Positions 63,515 to 64,000 of a stretch of DNA of 64,000 nt are shown piece after piece; positions within the stretch are counted from its first letter, which is position 1, and every line of letters starts with the position of its first letter. The notes beneath the pieces are model-generated. The model ran no database searches and was not told the origin of the DNA. It saw only the letters and a list, made by a program, of their open reading frames with translations. The translations under genes were made by a program, and so were the position numbers. This DNA comes from Sulfurovum sp. FS08-3 (GTDB lineage Bacteria > Campylobacterota > Campylobacteria > Campylobacterales > Sulfurovaceae), in contig JQIS01000009.1 in the NCBI GenBank assembly GCA_000830175.1, positions 315,383 to 379,382 on the forward strand, in the 5' to 3' direction.

Positions 63515-64000
63515 ATGCAAGAGGCGAAAACAAACGGCGATAATAGCCCCATTAAGCAACATAGCGGTAGTGGAGATAATGTAGAGGGAGATAAAATCAC
63601 CAACAACTACAATCATTCAAACCCCCACATCATCCCCAAAATCCTCACCCCCAAAGCAGGGAACAAAGAGGGGTTTGTAGGTCGTGCCAAGGAGATAGCA
63701 GAGATTAGCCAAAGGCTTCACAGTGCCAGTTCGCTATTGTTGCTCAATGGTATTGGCGGTATTGGCAAAAGTACTTTGGCTTCTTATTACCTCTCGACTC
63801 AAAAAGGGAATTTTGATTACTACGGACTTATTGAGATAGACCAAGATATCAAAGATGATTTTAGCAAAGCTTTTGATGATTCGCTTTTGCTTAGTCAAGA
63901 TAGCACTATCGATAAGCGGTTTAATGAAACCATTGTCAAGCTTCGCAATTTAGAGGGCAAAAAACTTTTGATAATAGACAACATTCAAGCCACAAACGAC
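63515..64000 (+). CDS. STAND-type NTPase, N-terminal part (runs off the window)
   Basis: 162 codons without a stop to the window end. Starts with a Gly/Asn/Asp linker, HSGSGDNVEGDKITNNYN (residues 16-33), then a conserved FVGRAKEIAEI entry to an NB-ARC/STAND ATPase: P-loop GIGGIGKST near residue 80 and Walker B KLLIIDN near 152. Such N-termini occur on STAND and effector-domain proteins in bacterial defence and signalling sets. The sensor and repeats lie beyond 64000, so its role cannot be told. Ribosome site AAAAGGCAG. Confidence 0.85.
   Translation, partial: MQEAKTNGDNSPIKQHSGSGDNVEGDKITNNYNHSNPHIIPKILTPKAGNKEGFVGRAKEIAEISQRLHSASSLLLLNGIGGIGKSTLASYYLSTQKGNFDYYGLIEIDQDIKDDFSKAFDDSLLLSQDSTIDKRFNETIVKLRNLEGKKLLIIDNIQATND

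Overview
The window looks like chromosome of a Campylobacterota (Epsilonproteobacteria) member, probably a free-living sulfur- or hydrogen-oxidising lineage related to Sulfurimonas, Sulfuricurvum or Sulfurovum. The genus is inference. The pointers are an orphan HsrA/CosR-type regulator, a DUF2018-like gene followed by polyprenyl synthase and hemA, a gltX-like/yggT/slt run, a BioV-type pimeloyl-ACP esterase, and A/T-rich spacers with TATAAT -10 boxes but mostly weak -35 boxes. I saw no rRNA, tRNA, CRISPR array, complete insertion sequence or replication origin.

Layout. 0-7 kb: TolC-type protein, PAS-GGDEF-EAL protein, lipoprotein, efp, msrA, then hemD, a CDF transporter and a YggS-type PLP protein on the minus strand. 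7-9.2 kb: an MNT gene with a truncated HEPN partner, a gene-poor stretch, and rseP. 9.2-14.5 kb: a three-gene membrane signalling cluster, including a hybrid kinase with degenerate receiver and HPt modules, followed by lpxD. 14.5-24.3 kb: a RelE-type toxin-antitoxin (TA) operon, nadE, TA relics, dnaE, a glutamyl-tRNA-synthetase-like protein without catalytic motifs, yggT and slt. 24.3-34 kb: a MITE-like repeat, nuoI-nuoH behind an MNT-HEPN pair, clpB, a RelE gene interrupted by a second repeat copy, and the N-degron cluster clpS-clpA-aat. 34-39 kb: bioD, gmhA, valS, then an MntA-HepT pair inserted between valS and an old copy of the valS 3' end. 39-44 kb: an AIPR defence-type gene, a group II intron 5' fragment, an orphan MqsA-like gene, a hydrogenase large subunit without partner genes, and bioV. 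44-54 kb: yceI, hemA, polyprenyl synthase, DUF2018-like, a type III restriction-modification operon, a 5'-nucleotidase and the orphan regulator. 54-64 kb: dsbD, an ABC-auxiliary lipoprotein, a fused TRAP permease, tlyA, tamB-like and tamA-like genes, and the start of a STAND NTPase that runs off the window.

How it fits together. Most of the window is housekeeping: translation, cofactors, envelope assembly, proteolysis and respiration. Between these genes lie at least seven toxin-antitoxin loci, several visibly decayed, plus repeats, an intron fragment and defence genes. The region from 38.2 to 41.9 kb is a layered insertion hotspot between valS and hydB. The most unusual items are the catalytically dead GltX-like protein, the sensor kinase with a mutated phosphorelay, the duplicated valS tail, and the AIPR gene with intron pieces in opposite orientation on its two sides.
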